A stretch of 64,000 nucleotides of DNA, taken from assembly GCF_014203735.1 (NCBI RefSeq), contig NZ_JACHJQ010000006.1:1-64000 (forward strand), given 5' to 3'. This DNA is from Actinophytocola algeriensis. GTDB lineage: Bacteria; Actinomycetota; Actinomycetes; Mycobacteriales; Pseudonocardiaceae. Below are positions 13,127 to 22,226 of the stretch, in pieces. Position 1 is the stretch's first letter. Each line of letters starts with the position of its first letter. Below the pieces are notes generated by a model, which made no database searches, was not told the DNA's origin, and was given only the letters and a program-made list of their open reading frames with translations. A program made the translations under genes and the position numbers.

Positions 13127-14434
13127 ATGCTCAACAGGTTGCGCACGTTCGTCGCCGCGGTCGGGCTGCTGGCGGTCGCGGGGTGCACTGGCGACCCCGA
13201 GGACGGCACAGACGGCGCGGGGGGACCCGTCCGCGTGACCGTGTGGGCGTGGTACCCCGAGTTCAAGGGCGTGGTCGAGGCGTTCAACGCGTCCCACGAC
13301 GACATCCAGGTCGACTGGACGAACGTCGGCACCGGACCCGACCAGTACGCCAAGCTGAAGACCGCCTTCACCGCGGGCACCGGCGCGCCGGACGTGGCGA
13401 TGGTGGAGTTCCAGCAGATCCCCACGTTCCTCATCCTCGACGCGCTCGTCGACATGGGTCAGTACGGTGCGGGCGAGGACGAGGACCTGTACGCGGAGTG
13501 GGCGTGGCAGCAGGCCACCGACGGCGACAAGGTGTACGCCATCCCGGTCGACGGCGGGCCCATGGCCCTGATGTACCGCAAGGACCTCTTCGACCAGCAC
13601 GGGATCCCGGTGCCGGCGACGTGGGCGGAGTACGCGGCCGCCGCCGAGAAGATGAAGGCGGCCGACCCGGACGCGTACATCGCGAGCTTCGGCAGCGACG
13701 GCGGCTGGCTCAACGGGCTGATGTGGCAGGCGGGCTGCCGCCCGTACGGTTACTCGCTCACCGAGGCGAGGGACCGCGTGAAGATCGACCTCACGAACCC
13801 GGACTGCGAGAAGGTCGTCGAGTTCTACGGCGACCTCGTCGAGCGGGACCTCATGGCCACCGACCCGTTCTTCACCGCCGACGCCACCGCCGCGCTCGAC
13901 TCCGGCAAGTACTGGACGTGGGCGGCGGCCGGCTGGACCCCCGGCTACGTCGCCGGTTCGCTGAAGAACACCGCGGGCAAGTGGGCGGTCGCGCCGATGC
14001 CGCAGTGGGCGGAGGGCGAGGACGCGCAGGGCGACTGGGGCGGCTCGACGTTCACGGTCACCACGCAGGCGAAGAACCCCGAGGCGGCGACCGTGGTGGC
14101 GCGCGAGCTGTTCGGCACGTCGGAGGAAGCCTGGGACATCGGCCTGAACAAGGCGTTCCTGTACCCGCTCGTGAAGGATGTCGCGTCCGACCCGGCGTTC
14201 ACCGGCAAGGCCTACGAGTTCTTCAACGGCCAGAAGGTGAACGAGATCTTCGTGCCGGTGTCGGAGAAGCTGGGCGACTTCGACTACACCCCGTTCCAGG
14301 ACTTCGTCTTCGGTGACCTGCTCGACCGGTGCGCGGAAGCCACCTCCGGGACCCGGGAGTGGGACACCGTGCTCGACGCGACACAGGACAACGTCGTGGA
14401 CTACGCGAAGAAGCAGGGTTTCACCGTCGAGTAG
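13127..14434 (+). CDS. ABC transporter sugar-binding lipoprotein
   Basis: 435 residues. The N-terminus is a lipoprotein signal (RLRT charged start, hydrophobic core, lipobox AVAGC with Cys20), then a family-1 extracellular solute-binding fold ('VTVWAWYPEFKGVVEAFNASHDDIQVDW', 'WGGSTFTVTTQAKNPEAA'). It would capture an oligosaccharide at the outer face of the membrane and deliver it to the two permeases encoded directly downstream. The start has GGAAAG upstream. With GH51 at the operon end, arabinose-containing oligosaccharides are the likely substrate (inference). No ATPase gene is present; actinomycetes commonly use a shared MsiK-type ATPase. Confidence 0.92.
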   Translation: MLNRLRTFVAAVGLLAVAGCTGDPEDGTDGAGGPVRVTVWAWYPEFKGVVEAFNASHDDIQVDWTNVGTGPDQYAKLKTAFTAGTGAPDVAMVEFQQIPTFLILDALVDMGQYGAGEDEDLYAEWAWQQATDGDKVYAIPVDGGPMALMYRKDLFDQHGIPVPATWAEYAAAAEKMKAADPDAYIASFGSDGGWLNGLMWQAGCRPYGYSLTEARDRVKIDLTNPDCEKVVEFYGDLVERDLMATDPFFTADATAALDSGKYWTWAAAGWTPGYVAGSLKNTAGKWAVAPMPQWAEGEDAQGDWGGSTFTVTTQAKNPEAATVVARELFGTSEEAWDIGLNKAFLYPLVKDVASDPAFTGKAYEFFNGQKVNEIFVPVSEKLGDFDYTPFQDFVFGDLLDRCAEATSGTREWDTVLDATQDNVVDYAKKQGFTVE

Positions 14435-14442
14435 GAGATCCT

Positions 14443-15324
14443 GTGCGGCGCAAGCGCATGACCGACCACCCGGTCGCCGGAGCGTTGTTCGTCCTCCCGT
14501 TCTTCCTCGTGGTGGTGGCGTTCCTGGTCGTGCCGCTCGGGTACGCGTTCTGGCTCAGCCTGTCCAGCAGGAGCCTCGCGCTGGGCGAGCGCTTCACCGG
14601 CTTCGACAACTACGTCCGCGCGTTCTCGGATCCCGTGCTGCTGGACGGGTTCCTGCGCGTGGTCGTGTTCGGCGCGGTGCAGATCCCGGTCATGCTGGGG
14701 ATCGCGCTCGCTGGTGCGCTCACGCTCGACGCGGTCACCACGCGGTTCGCGATCGCGTTCCGGCTCATCGCGTTCATGCCCTACGCAGTGCCCGCGGTAC
14801 TCGGCGCGCTCATGTGGGGTTTCCTGTACAGCAGGACGTTCGGCCCGTTCGCGGACCTGCCGACGGTGGTGGGCGGCGAGCCGTTCGACTTCTTCTCCAC
14901 CGACCTGCTGCTGTTGTCGCTCGGCAACATCGTGACGTGGGCGTGGACCGGCTACAACATGATCGTTCTCTACTCCGCGCTGCAAGCGGTGCCGAGGGAG
15001 ATGTACGAGGCGGCACTGCTCGACGGCGCGACGCAGGTGCAGATCGCGTTGCGGGTCAAGGTGCCCGTGATCCGGCAGGCGATCGCCCTCGCCGCGATCT
15101 TCACGGTCATCGGGACCATGCAGTTCTTCGTCGAGCCGTACGTCATGGCCCGGTTCGCGCCGCAGATCTCCGCCGGGTACACCCCGAACCTCTACGCGTA
15201 CAACCAGGCGTTCGCGTACTCGGACTTCCACTACTCCGCCGCCATCTCGTTCGCGCTCGGCTTCGTCGTGTTCGTCGCCGCGTACGCGTTCGTCCTGCTG
15301 ACGAGGAAGCGGAGGCAGTCGTGA
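14443..15324 (+). CDS. Sugar ABC transporter permease 1
   Basis: 293 residues with six predicted membrane helices and the cytoplasmic EAA-type loop 'EMYEAALLDGATQVQIALRVKVPVI' that docks the ATPase. It belongs to the MalF/UgpA-like binding-protein-dependent permeases. GTG 14443 is preceded by TAGGAG; an ATG five codons on is an alternative. Its stop overlaps the start of the second permease (GTGA), showing translational coupling. Confidence 0.9.
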   Translation: MRRKRMTDHPVAGALFVLPFFLVVVAFLVVPLGYAFWLSLSSRSLALGERFTGFDNYVRAFSDPVLLDGFLRVVVFGAVQIPVMLGIALAGALTLDAVTTRFAIAFRLIAFMPYAVPAVLGALMWGFLYSRTFGPFADLPTVVGGEPFDFFSTDLLLLSLGNIVTWAWTGYNMIVLYSALQAVPREMYEAALLDGATQVQIALRVKVPVIRQAIALAAIFTVIGTMQFFVEPYVMARFAPQISAGYTPNLYAYNQAFAYSDFHYSAAISFALGFVVFVAAYAFVLLTRKRRQS

Positions 15325-16163
15325 ACCCAGCACGGACCCGGGTCCCGCACCTGGTCATGGCGGCGGGCATGCTGTACTTCCTCGTCCCGCTGCTGTGGAT
15401 CGCGATCGCCGCGACCAAGAGCCAGCCGGATCTGCTGTCCACCCCGGCCCTGTGGTTCGCCGACTTCAACCTGTTCACCAACCTCGCGCAGCTGTTCCGC
15501 GAGGACGGCGGCGTGTACGGCGACTGGCTCGTGAACACCGCCGTGTACTCGGGCGTGAGCGCGGTGGGCGCGACGCTGCTGGCGGCGCTCGCCGGCTACG
15601 GCCTCGCCCGGTTCTCCTTCCCCGGCAAGCGGTTCTTCGAGACCGCGCTGCTCGGCATGATCATGGTGCCCGCGACCGCGCTGGTGCTGCCGACGTACCT
15701 GATCCTGTCGAACATCGGGATCGTCAACACGATGTGGGCGGTGATCCTGCCGTCGCTGCTCAGCCCGTTCGGGACCTACCTCGTGCGGGTGTACGTGACC
15801 GAGAGCGTCCCCGAGGAGCTGCTCGACGCGGCGCGGCTCGACCGGGCGAGCGAGCTGCGGATCTTCTGGCAGGTGGTGGTGCCGATGATCCGGCCCGTCC
15901 TCGTGACGGTCTTCCTGTTCACGCTCGTCGCGACGTGGAACAACTACTTCCTGCCGCTGGTGATGCTGAGCGACGCCGACCTGTTCCCGCTGACCGTCGG
16001 GCTGACCACGTGGTTCAACACCGGGCAGCAGGAGGCGGGCACCCGCGTGCTGTTCAACCTGGTCATCACCGGCTCGCTGCTGGCGATCGTGCCGCTCGTC
16101 ATCGCTTTCGTCCTCCTGCAACGGTTCTGGCGCAGTGGCGCCGCCACCGGCGCGCTGCGATAG
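15321..16163 (+). CDS. Sugar ABC transporter permease 2
   Basis: 280 residues of the MalG/UgpE-like class, with six membrane helices and the EAA loop 'EELLDAARLDRASELRIFWQVVVPMI'. It pairs with the preceding permease to form the translocation pore. The GTG start overlaps the previous stop by 4 bp. The GH51 gene follows 7 bp after its stop, so import and intracellular cleavage are co-transcribed. Confidence 0.9.
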   Translation: MNPARTRVPHLVMAAGMLYFLVPLLWIAIAATKSQPDLLSTPALWFADFNLFTNLAQLFREDGGVYGDWLVNTAVYSGVSAVGATLLAALAGYGLARFSFPGKRFFETALLGMIMVPATALVLPTYLILSNIGIVNTMWAVILPSLLSPFGTYLVRVYVTESVPEELLDAARLDRASELRIFWQVVVPMIRPVLVTVFLFTLVATWNNYFLPLVMLSDADLFPLTVGLTTWFNTGQQEAGTRVLFNLVITGSLLAIVPLVIAFVLLQRFWRSGAATGALR

Positions 16164-16170
16164 GAGACCC

Positions 16171-17655
16171 GTGCTCAGAGCCGACCTCACCATCAGCCCT
16201 GACTTCGTCATCGCGCCGGTGCGGCGCCGCACGTTCGGTTCGTTCGTGGAACACATGGGACGGTGCGTGTACACGGGGATCCACGAGCCGGGGCACCCGA
16301 CCGCCGACGAGGACGGTTTCCGCGGTGACGTGCTCGCGCTGACCCGCGAGCTGGGCGTCACGCTCGTCCGCTACCCGGGCGGGAACTTCGTGTCCGGCTA
16401 CCGGTGGGAGGACGGCGTCGGCCAGGACCGCCCGGTGCGCCGCGACCTCGCGTGGCGGAGCCTGGAGACCAACGAGGTCGGCATCGACGAGTTCGCCCGC
16501 TGGGCCCGCAAGGCCGACGTGGAGATCATGTACGCGGTGAACCTGGGCACCCGAGGTGTCGCGGAGGCGCTGGACGTGCACGAGTACGTCAACCACCCCG
16601 GCGGCACGCACCTGTCGGACCTGCGGCGCACCAACGGAACCGAGGATCCGCACGGCATCCGCCTGTGGTGCCTCGGCAACGAGCTGGACGGGCCGTGGCA
16701 GACGGGCCACAAGACCGCGCACGAGTACGGCAGGCTCGCCGCGGAGACGGCCAGGGCGCTGCGGCAGGCCGAACCGGGGCTGGAGCTGGTCGCGTGCGGC
16801 AGCTCGCACTCGGGGATGCCGACGTTCGGCGAGTGGGAGGCGACGGTCCTCGAGCTGGCGTACGACCAGGTCGACCACATCTCGTGCCACGCCTACTACG
16901 AACCGCTCGACGGGGACGACGGCAGCTTCCTCGCGTCCGCCGTGGACATGGACCACTTCATCGACAGCGTCGTCGCCACGGCCGACGCGGTCGGCGCGCG
17001 GCTGCGCAGCCCCAAGCGGATCGGGCTGTCGTTCGACGAGTGGAACGTCTGGTACCTGAGCAGGTTCCACGCCGCGCCGCCGACGCAGTGGCGGGTCGCG
17101 CCGCCGCTGATCGAGGACACCTACGACGTCACCGACGCGGTCGTCGTCGGGAACCTGCTGATCTCGCTGCTGCGGCACAGCGACCGGGTGGTGGCCGCCT
17201 GCCAGGCGCAGCTGGTCAACGTCATCGCGCCGATCCGCACCGAGCCCGGCGGCCCGGCGTGGCGGCAGACGACGTTCCACCCGTTCGCGCTCACGTCCCG
17301 CCTCGCGCGCGGACACGTGCTGCGCACGGAGGTCACGTCGCCGGTGTACTCGACGGCCCGCCACGGCGACGTGCCGGTGGTGGACGCGGTCGCCACCCAC
17401 GTCCCGGCGACGGGCGAGACCGTGGTGTTCGCCGTGAACCGCCACCGGTCCGAGCCGGTGGAGCTGTGCGTGCCGGTGACCGGGACCGTGACCGAGGCCT
17501 GGGCGCTGCACGACGCCGACCCGTCGGCGGCCAACTCCCGGGAGCACCCCGACCGCGTCGTGCCGCGCCCCCAGCCCGCGGCGGTCGCCGACGGGGCCTT
17601 GCGCACGGTGCTGGCGCCAGTCTCGTGGAATGCCATCCGGGTGGCCGCGTGCTAG
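16171..17655 (+). CDS. GH51 alpha-L-arabinofuranosidase
   Basis: 494 residues, cytoplasmic (no signal peptide). The N-terminal beta strand is followed by a TIM barrel with 'FGSFVEHMGR', 'VRYPGGNFVSGYRW' and the catalytic pair: acid/base Glu in 'LWCLGNELDGPW' and nucleophile Glu in 'LSFDEWNVWY'. A C-terminal beta-sandwich ends at '..APVSWNAIRVA'. These are the defining GH51 features. It releases L-arabinofuranose from imported arabino-oligosaccharides. It is the last gene of the operon, with GGAG 5 bp before the GTG start. Confidence 0.93.
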   Translation: MLRADLTISPDFVIAPVRRRTFGSFVEHMGRCVYTGIHEPGHPTADEDGFRGDVLALTRELGVTLVRYPGGNFVSGYRWEDGVGQDRPVRRDLAWRSLETNEVGIDEFARWARKADVEIMYAVNLGTRGVAEALDVHEYVNHPGGTHLSDLRRTNGTEDPHGIRLWCLGNELDGPWQTGHKTAHEYGRLAAETARALRQAEPGLELVACGSSHSGMPTFGEWEATVLELAYDQVDHISCHAYYEPLDGDDGSFLASAVDMDHFIDSVVATADAVGARLRSPKRIGLSFDEWNVWYLSRFHAAPPTQWRVAPPLIEDTYDVTDAVVVGNLLISLLRHSDRVVAACQAQLVNVIAPIRTEPGGPAWRQTTFHPFALTSRLARGHVLRTEVTSPVYSTARHGDVPVVDAVATHVPATGETVVFAVNRHRSEPVELCVPVTGTVTEAWALHDADPSAANSREHPDRVVPRPQPAAVADGALRTVLAPVSWNAIRVAAC

Positions 17656-17656
17656 T

Positions 17657-17687
17657 GTTGGTCGATCGTCCAAGGCAATCGACCAAC
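17657..17687. promoter_or_regulatory. TetR operator
   Basis: Perfect 10-bp inverted repeat GTTGGTCGAT-N11-ATCGACCAAC, 12 bp upstream of the TetR start and within what must be its promoter. It is the best operator in this part of the window. Confidence 0.75.
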
Positions 17688-17698
17688 GCGGGGTGGGC

Positions 17699-18268
17699 AT
17701 GTCGCCGACAGCGGCGGAACGGGGCATCCAGGTGCGGCGCAGGCTGCTCGACGCGGCGGTGGCGCTGATCGCCGAACGCGGCTGGACCGCGGTGAGCACG
17801 CGGGTCGTGGCCGAGCGGGCCGGGGTCGCACCCGGGCTCGTGCACTACCACTTCTCGTCCGTGCAGGGCCTGCTGTCCGAGGCGGCGGTCGGCGCGATGC
17901 GCGAGGTCAGTGCGATGTTGGAGCCCACGCTCGCCGCGGCGGGCACCCCGGCGGACGCGATGACGGCGCTCGCGTCGGCACTCGACCCGTTCACCGGCGA
18001 CGACCCCGTTTCGGTGCTGTTCACCGAGACCTACCTGGCCGCGACCCGCGACCCCGCGCTGCGGGCCGCGGTGACCGAGGTGATCACCGGGTTCCGCGCC
18101 CGGCTCGCCGACTGGCTCGGTGCGCACGGGGTCGCCGCACCGGAGGCGACCGCGGCGGTGGTGGGCGCGGCCATCGACGGCCTCGTGCTGCAGCGCGCGC
18201 TCGACCCCACGCTGACCGCCGGGACGATCGCGCCCGTACTGACCCGGCTACTGGGAGGACAGGAATGA
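17699..18268 (+). CDS. TetR family regulator
   Basis: 189 residues with an N-terminal TetR helix-turn-helix ('LLDAAVALIAERGWTAVSTRVVAERAGVAPGLVHYHF') and a divergent ligand-binding region. It overlaps the next gene by ATGA (18265-18268), so it is co-transcribed with the flavin monooxygenase and the deazaflavin-type reductase. The perfect inverted repeat just upstream points to autorepression, likely relieved by a substrate or product of the monooxygenase (inference). Confidence 0.88.
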   Translation: MSPTAAERGIQVRRRLLDAAVALIAERGWTAVSTRVVAERAGVAPGLVHYHFSSVQGLLSEAAVGAMREVSAMLEPTLAAAGTPADAMTALASALDPFTGDDPVSVLFTETYLAATRDPALRAAVTEVITGFRARLADWLGAHGVAAPEATAAVVGAAIDGLVLQRALDPTLTAGTIAPVLTRLLGGQE

Positions 18269-19431
18269 AGGTCGTGATCTGCGGTGCCGGGATCACCGGT
18301 CTGGCACTGGCGCAACGGTTGGCGGTGCTGGGCTGGGAGGTCGTCGTGCTGGAGAAGGCACGCGGCCCGCGCACCCAGGGCTACATGATCGACTTCTTCG
18401 GCGCGGGCTACGACGCGGCCGAGGCGATGGGGCTCCTGCCGCGCCTGCGCGAGCTGGGGTACGTGCTCGAGGAGGCGCGGTTCGTCGACGCGGACGGCAG
18501 GCGCCGGGCGCGGCTGGGGTTCGCGCGGTTCGCCAGGACGGTGGGCGGGCGCCTGATCAGCATCATGCGCCCGGACCTGGAGTCGGCGCTGCGGGAGAGC
18601 CTGCCCGCCGAGGTGGACCTGCGGTTCGCCACCAGCCCCACGCACGTCGACAACCGCGCCGACGGCGTGCGGGTCACCCTCACCGGCGGCGAGGTCCTGA
18701 CCGCCGACCTGCTCGTCGGCGCCGACGGCATCCACTCGACGGTGCGTTCGACGGTGTTCGGCGAGGAGCGGAAGTTCCTGCGCCACCTGGGTTTCCACAC
18801 GGCGGCGTGGACCTTCCGCGATCCGGACGTCCGCGCGAGGGTGGGCGACCGGTTCTGCCTGACCGACTCGGTGGACCGGCAGCTGGGCCTGTACGGCCTG
18901 CGCGACGGCCGGGTCGCGGCGTTCGCCGTCCACCGCACCGACCTCCCGTTGCCCGCCGACGCGCGGGCCGCGTTGCGCGCCGAGTACGGCTCGCTGGGCT
19001 GGGTCGCGCCCGACGTACTGGCGCAGTGCCCGCCCGCCGACGAGGTGTACTACGACCACGTCGCGCAGATCGAGATGCCCGCCTGGCACCGGGACCGGGT
19101 GGTGCTGGCGGGTGACGCGTGCGCGGCCGTGTCGCTGCTCGCCGGTCAGGGTGCGTCGCTGGGCATCGCCGGTGCGTACCTGCTGGCCGAGGAGCTGCAC
19201 CGCCACGGCATCGCGGGGCTCGAGAACTACGAACGCCGGTGGCGCCCGGTGATGGCGGACAAGCAGCACACCGCCCGCAAGGGCGCGCGCTGGTTCCTGC
19301 CGCGCTCCTCCGCACAACTACGGCTCCGGCGGGCGATCCTCGCGCTGACCCGGCTCCCCGGCGTCGATCGCGTCGTCGGCCGTTCCCTGGCAGGCAAACC
19401 GGCGGCGGTCGTGGAGCCGGCATGGCACTGA
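18265..19431 (+). CDS. FAD-dependent monooxygenase (PHBH fold)
   Basis: 388 residues. Rossmann FAD-binding GAGITGLALAQ at the N-terminus, the central 'DLLVGADGIHSTVR' (DG motif) and 'RVVLAGDACAAVSLLAGQGASLGI' (GD motif) identify a group A flavoprotein aromatic hydroxylase. It would hydroxylate a small organic substrate with NAD(P)H and oxygen. The ATG overlaps the TetR stop; the stop overlaps the start of the next gene by 10 bp. Confidence 0.88.
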   Translation: MKVVICGAGITGLALAQRLAVLGWEVVVLEKARGPRTQGYMIDFFGAGYDAAEAMGLLPRLRELGYVLEEARFVDADGRRRARLGFARFARTVGGRLISIMRPDLESALRESLPAEVDLRFATSPTHVDNRADGVRVTLTGGEVLTADLLVGADGIHSTVRSTVFGEERKFLRHLGFHTAAWTFRDPDVRARVGDRFCLTDSVDRQLGLYGLRDGRVAAFAVHRTDLPLPADARAALRAEYGSLGWVAPDVLAQCPPADEVYYDHVAQIEMPAWHRDRVVLAGDACAAVSLLAGQGASLGIAGAYLLAEELHRHGIAGLENYERRWRPVMADKQHTARKGARWFLPRSSAQLRLRRAILALTRLPGVDRVVGRSLAGKPAAVVEPAWH

Positions 19432-19907
19432 CCGACCGCAAACCCCGCGGCCTGCTGCGGTTCCTGCTGCGCACGCCGATCTGGCTGTACCGCGCCGGGC
19501 TGGGCGTGGTGTTCGGGCACCGGCTGATCTACCTCGCCCACCTCGGCCGCCGGTCCGGTGCGCGCCGGGAGGTCGTCGTGGAGGTCGTGCGCTACGACCC
19601 CGCGGTGCCCGAGGCCGTGGTCGTCGCGGCCTGGGGCGGTGCCCCCGACTGGTACCGCAACCTCCGTGCCGCACCCGCGATCGAGGTCCGGCTGGGCGGG
19701 CAGCGCTGGCCGGCGCCGGACCACCGCCACCTCGACGCCGCCGAGACGCACCGCACGCTGCTCGCCTACCAGCGGGCCCATCCCCGTGCCTGGAAACGGC
19801 TCGCGCCGCTGCTCGGCTTCCCCGCCGATCCGGCCGACCCGCGCTGGCCGGAGGTCGCGGCGACCGTGCACGCGATCGCGTTCACCCCGCACGTCACAGG
19901 TTCGTAA
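19422..19907 (+). CDS. Deazaflavin (F420)-dependent nitroreductase-like protein
   Basis: 161 residues of the Ddn/FDOR family: 'LLRTPIWLYRAGLGVVFGHRLIYLAHLGRRSGARREVVVEVVRYD' followed by 'VVVAAWGGAPDWYRNLRA' and an N-terminal amphipathic helix. These small split-barrel proteins bind F420 (or other cofactors) and reduce quinones and nitro compounds. It overlaps the monooxygenase gene by 10 bp and probably acts on related redox chemistry. Confidence 0.82.
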   Translation: MALTDRKPRGLLRFLLRTPIWLYRAGLGVVFGHRLIYLAHLGRRSGARREVVVEVVRYDPAVPEAVVVAAWGGAPDWYRNLRAAPAIEVRLGGQRWPAPDHRHLDAAETHRTLLAYQRAHPRAWKRLAPLLGFPADPADPRWPEVAATVHAIAFTPHVTGS

Positions 19908-19975
19908 GGGTCTGTCGCGGCCGGGTGCGGGCATGATGCGGTGGACGAAACGGACAAGCAGGGAGAGAGAACTCG

Positions 19976-20563
19976 ATGGCACGGTTGCGCTCGGCGGTGG
20001 TGGTTCTCGGCTCGGTGCTCGTGCTGGGTGGTTGCGGTGCCGGCCAGCAGGACGCGGGCGGCGGCACACCCACACCTGCCCCGCCCGCGACGACCACCAC
20101 GACCACCACGACCACGTCCGCTGACGACGCGCCCGTGAGCGACCCCGCCACGCCGACCCCGGTGCCGGAGCAGCTGCGGTTCACGGCGAAGACGGTCGAC
20201 GGCGAGGACTTCTCCGGGGAGTCGCTCGCCGGGAAGCCCGCCGTGCTGTGGTTCTGGGCGCCCTGGTGCCCGAACTGCCAGGCCGAGGCGCCGGCCATCG
20301 CCGACGCGGCGCGGTCCGCCGGTGACGTCGCGTTCGTCGGGGTCGCCGCGCAGGACGAGGTGGCCGCCATGCGGGACTTCGTGCAGCGGTACGACCTCGG
20401 CTCGTTCCCGCACATCGCCGACACCGACGCCGCCGTGTGGCAGCGGTTCGACGTCACCTACCAGCCCGCGTACGCGTTCATCGGCTCGGACGGCACCGTC
20501 GAGACGGTGACCAGCCAGCTCGAACCAGAGGAGCTGGCCGCCCGCGTCGGCGCGCTGAGCTGA
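19976..20563 (+). CDS. Thioredoxin-like lipoprotein (TlpA/DsbE type)
   Basis: 195 residues: lipoprotein signal with Cys20 (VLGGC), a threonine-rich spacer (nine consecutive Thr within residues 37-48), then a redoxin domain with active site 'FWAPWCPNCQAEAP' (CxxC). It would act as an extracytoplasmic thiol-disulfide oxidoreductase tethered to the membrane. The start has GGGAGAGAG upstream. The next gene, a CcdA-like membrane protein, starts within its stop codon (TGATG), and such proteins deliver reducing equivalents to it. Confidence 0.9.
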   Translation: MARLRSAVVVLGSVLVLGGCGAGQQDAGGGTPTPAPPATTTTTTTTTSADDAPVSDPATPTPVPEQLRFTAKTVDGEDFSGESLAGKPAVLWFWAPWCPNCQAEAPAIADAARSAGDVAFVGVAAQDEVAAMRDFVQRYDLGSFPHIADTDAAVWQRFDVTYQPAYAFIGSDGTVETVTSQLEPEELAARVGALS

Positions 20564-21408
20564 TGGGCGACGACCTCGCGTTCGCGCTCGGGGCTGGCAT
20601 GCTCGCCACGGTCAATCCGTGCGGCTTCGCGATGCTGCCCGGCTACCTGACCCTGGTGATCGCGGGCAGCGGCGAGGCGGGCCGGGCCGCGCGGGTGGGC
20701 CGGGCACTGGCCGCGAGCGCGCTGATGACCGCCGGGTTCGTCGCGGTGTTCGGGATCTTCGGACTCCTGAGCCTCCCGCTGCGTGGCGCGCTGCAGCAGT
20801 ACCTGCCGGTCGTCACGCTGGTCATCGGGCTCGTCATGGTCGTCGTCGGCGTGCTGTTGCTCACGGGCAGGCAGCTCACCCTGCTGCTGCCCAAACCCGC
20901 GCGCGGCGCACCGTCGACCAGGATCGTGTCGATGGCCGGGTACGGCGTCGCGTTCGCGGTCGCGTCGCTGTCGTGCACGATCGGGCCGTTCCTCGCCGCG
21001 ACCGGCGTCGCGCTGCGGGGCGGCGACCTCACCACCGGGCTCACCACGTTCGTCGCGTACGCGCTGGGCATGGGGCTCGTGGTCGCGGTGCTGGCCGTCG
21101 CGGCCGCGCTCGCGAGCACCGCGGTGGCGGCCGGGATCCGCAGGGCCTTGCCGTACGTGCCGAGGATCGGCGGCGTGCTGCTGCTCGTGACCGGCGCGTA
21201 CGTCGGCTACTACGGCTTCTACGAGCTGCGCCTGTTCCACGGCGGCGGCACCGCGGCCGACCCGGTGGTCGCGGCGGCGGGCGAGGTCCAGTCGACGCTC
21301 GTGTCCTGGGTGGACGCGGTCGGCCCGGTGCCCATGCTGGCCGCGCTGGCCGTGCTCGTCACCGGTGGTGTGCTCCTCGCCCGCAGGCGCCGCGCCAGGG
21401 TGCGGTAG
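20563..21408 (+). CDS. CcdA/DsbD-like membrane thiol transporter
   Basis: 281 residues with about six to seven membrane helices. Conserved cysteines sit in 'ATVNPCGFAMLPGY' (N-terminal) and 'SLSCTIGPFLAATG', the CcdA signature pair that moves electrons from cytosolic thioredoxin across the membrane. Start ATG overlaps the stop of the thioredoxin-like lipoprotein gene, its likely electron acceptor. The stop lies only 3 bp from the stop of the convergent SDR gene. Confidence 0.88.
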   Translation: MGDDLAFALGAGMLATVNPCGFAMLPGYLTLVIAGSGEAGRAARVGRALAASALMTAGFVAVFGIFGLLSLPLRGALQQYLPVVTLVIGLVMVVVGVLLLTGRQLTLLLPKPARGAPSTRIVSMAGYGVAFAVASLSCTIGPFLAATGVALRGGDLTTGLTTFVAYALGMGLVVAVLAVAAALASTAVAAGIRRALPYVPRIGGVLLLVTGAYVGYYGFYELRLFHGGGTAADPVVAAAGEVQSTLVSWVDAVGPVPMLAALAVLVTGGVLLARRRRARVR

Positions 21409-21411
21409 CGG

Positions 21412-22167
21412 TCAGACGAGTTCGAAGCCGCCGTCGACGGTGAGCACCTGCCCGGTCAGCCAGGCCGAGTGGGCGTCGGCGAGCCGCAGGATCCACGTGG
21501 CGACCTCGTCCGGCTCACCCCGCCTGCCCAGCGGGATCCGGGCCGCCTCGGCGGTCTTGATCTCGTCGATCACCGCGCCGGGCAGCCCGGACGCGGCCAG
21601 CGCCTCGCTCTCCGTCGGGCCGGGGGCGACCGCGTTGACGCGGACGCGGTGCGGTGCCAGCTCGAGCGCCCAGCTGCGGGTGAGCTGCTCGACGGCGGCC
21701 TTGGACGCCGCGTAGTGGGAGACGCCCGCGGCGGGCCGGTGCCCCAGCGTGCTGGACACGTTGACGATCGCGCCCTCGCTGTCCTTCAGGTGCGCGAGCG
21801 CAGCAGCGGCGAGCAGGCTGGGCGCGGTGACGTTGACCGCGAACAGGTCGGCGATGCGCTCGGCGGTCGCGTCGGCCAGCGGCATCACCGCGGTCACGCC
21901 CGCGTTGTTCACCACCACGTCGAGCCTGCCCCATCTCGCCACCGCGTCGTCGACGACGGCCGGGGCCGCGCCCGGCTCGCTCAGGTCGGCGGGGCACACG
22001 GCGATCGACGGGTGCGACGCCGCGGTCGCGGCGAGGGCGTCGGCCCGCCGTCCGACACCGAGCACGCGCGCACCGGCACGCGCGAACGCCACGGCCGTGG
22101 CCCGCCCGATGCCGGACCCGGCCCCGGTCACGACGGCCACCCGGCCGCTGAGGTCGCTGACGGTCAC
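21412..22167 (-). CDS. Short-chain dehydrogenase/reductase
   Basis: 251 residues: NAD(P) motif TGAGSGIGRA, NNAG, catalytic Ser in 'IVNVSSTLG' and YxxxK ('HYAASK'), with 'PGPTES' and a C-terminal 'TVDGGFELV'. A classical SDR of unknown substrate. GTG 22167 is preceded by GGGGA. Divergent from an ArsR-type regulator with an inverted repeat between them, which suggests control by that regulator. Confidence 0.88.
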   Translation of the reverse strand: MTVSDLSGRVAVVTGAGSGIGRATAVAFARAGARVLGVGRRADALAATAASHPSIAVCPADLSEPGAAPAVVDDAVARWGRLDVVVNNAGVTAVMPLADATAERIADLFAVNVTAPSLLAAAALAHLKDSEGAIVNVSSTLGHRPAAGVSHYAASKAAVEQLTRSWALELAPHRVRVNAVAPGPTESEALAASGLPGAVIDEIKTAEAARIPLGRRGEPDEVATWILRLADAHSAWLTGQVLTVDGGFELV

Positions 22168-22180
22168 CGAAGTCCCCTTT

Positions 22181-22205
22181 GTTCGAAGTTCGTAGAACAT
22201 CGAAC
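22181..22205. promoter_or_regulatory. Probable ArsR-type operator
   Basis: Inverted repeat GTTCGA-N13-TCGAAC with an inner GTTC-GTA-GAAC lies in the 59-bp gap between the divergent SDR and ArsR genes. Position and length fit a winged-helix dimer site controlling both. Confidence 0.6.
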
Positions 22206-22226
22206 GAGACGCTAGCATGGGGCCCG

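Noticed and set aside
18265-19431. Flavin monooxygenase as part of the enediyne cluster
   Set aside because: It is 9 kb left of the cluster edge, in a separate TetR-controlled operon with unrelated neighbours between.
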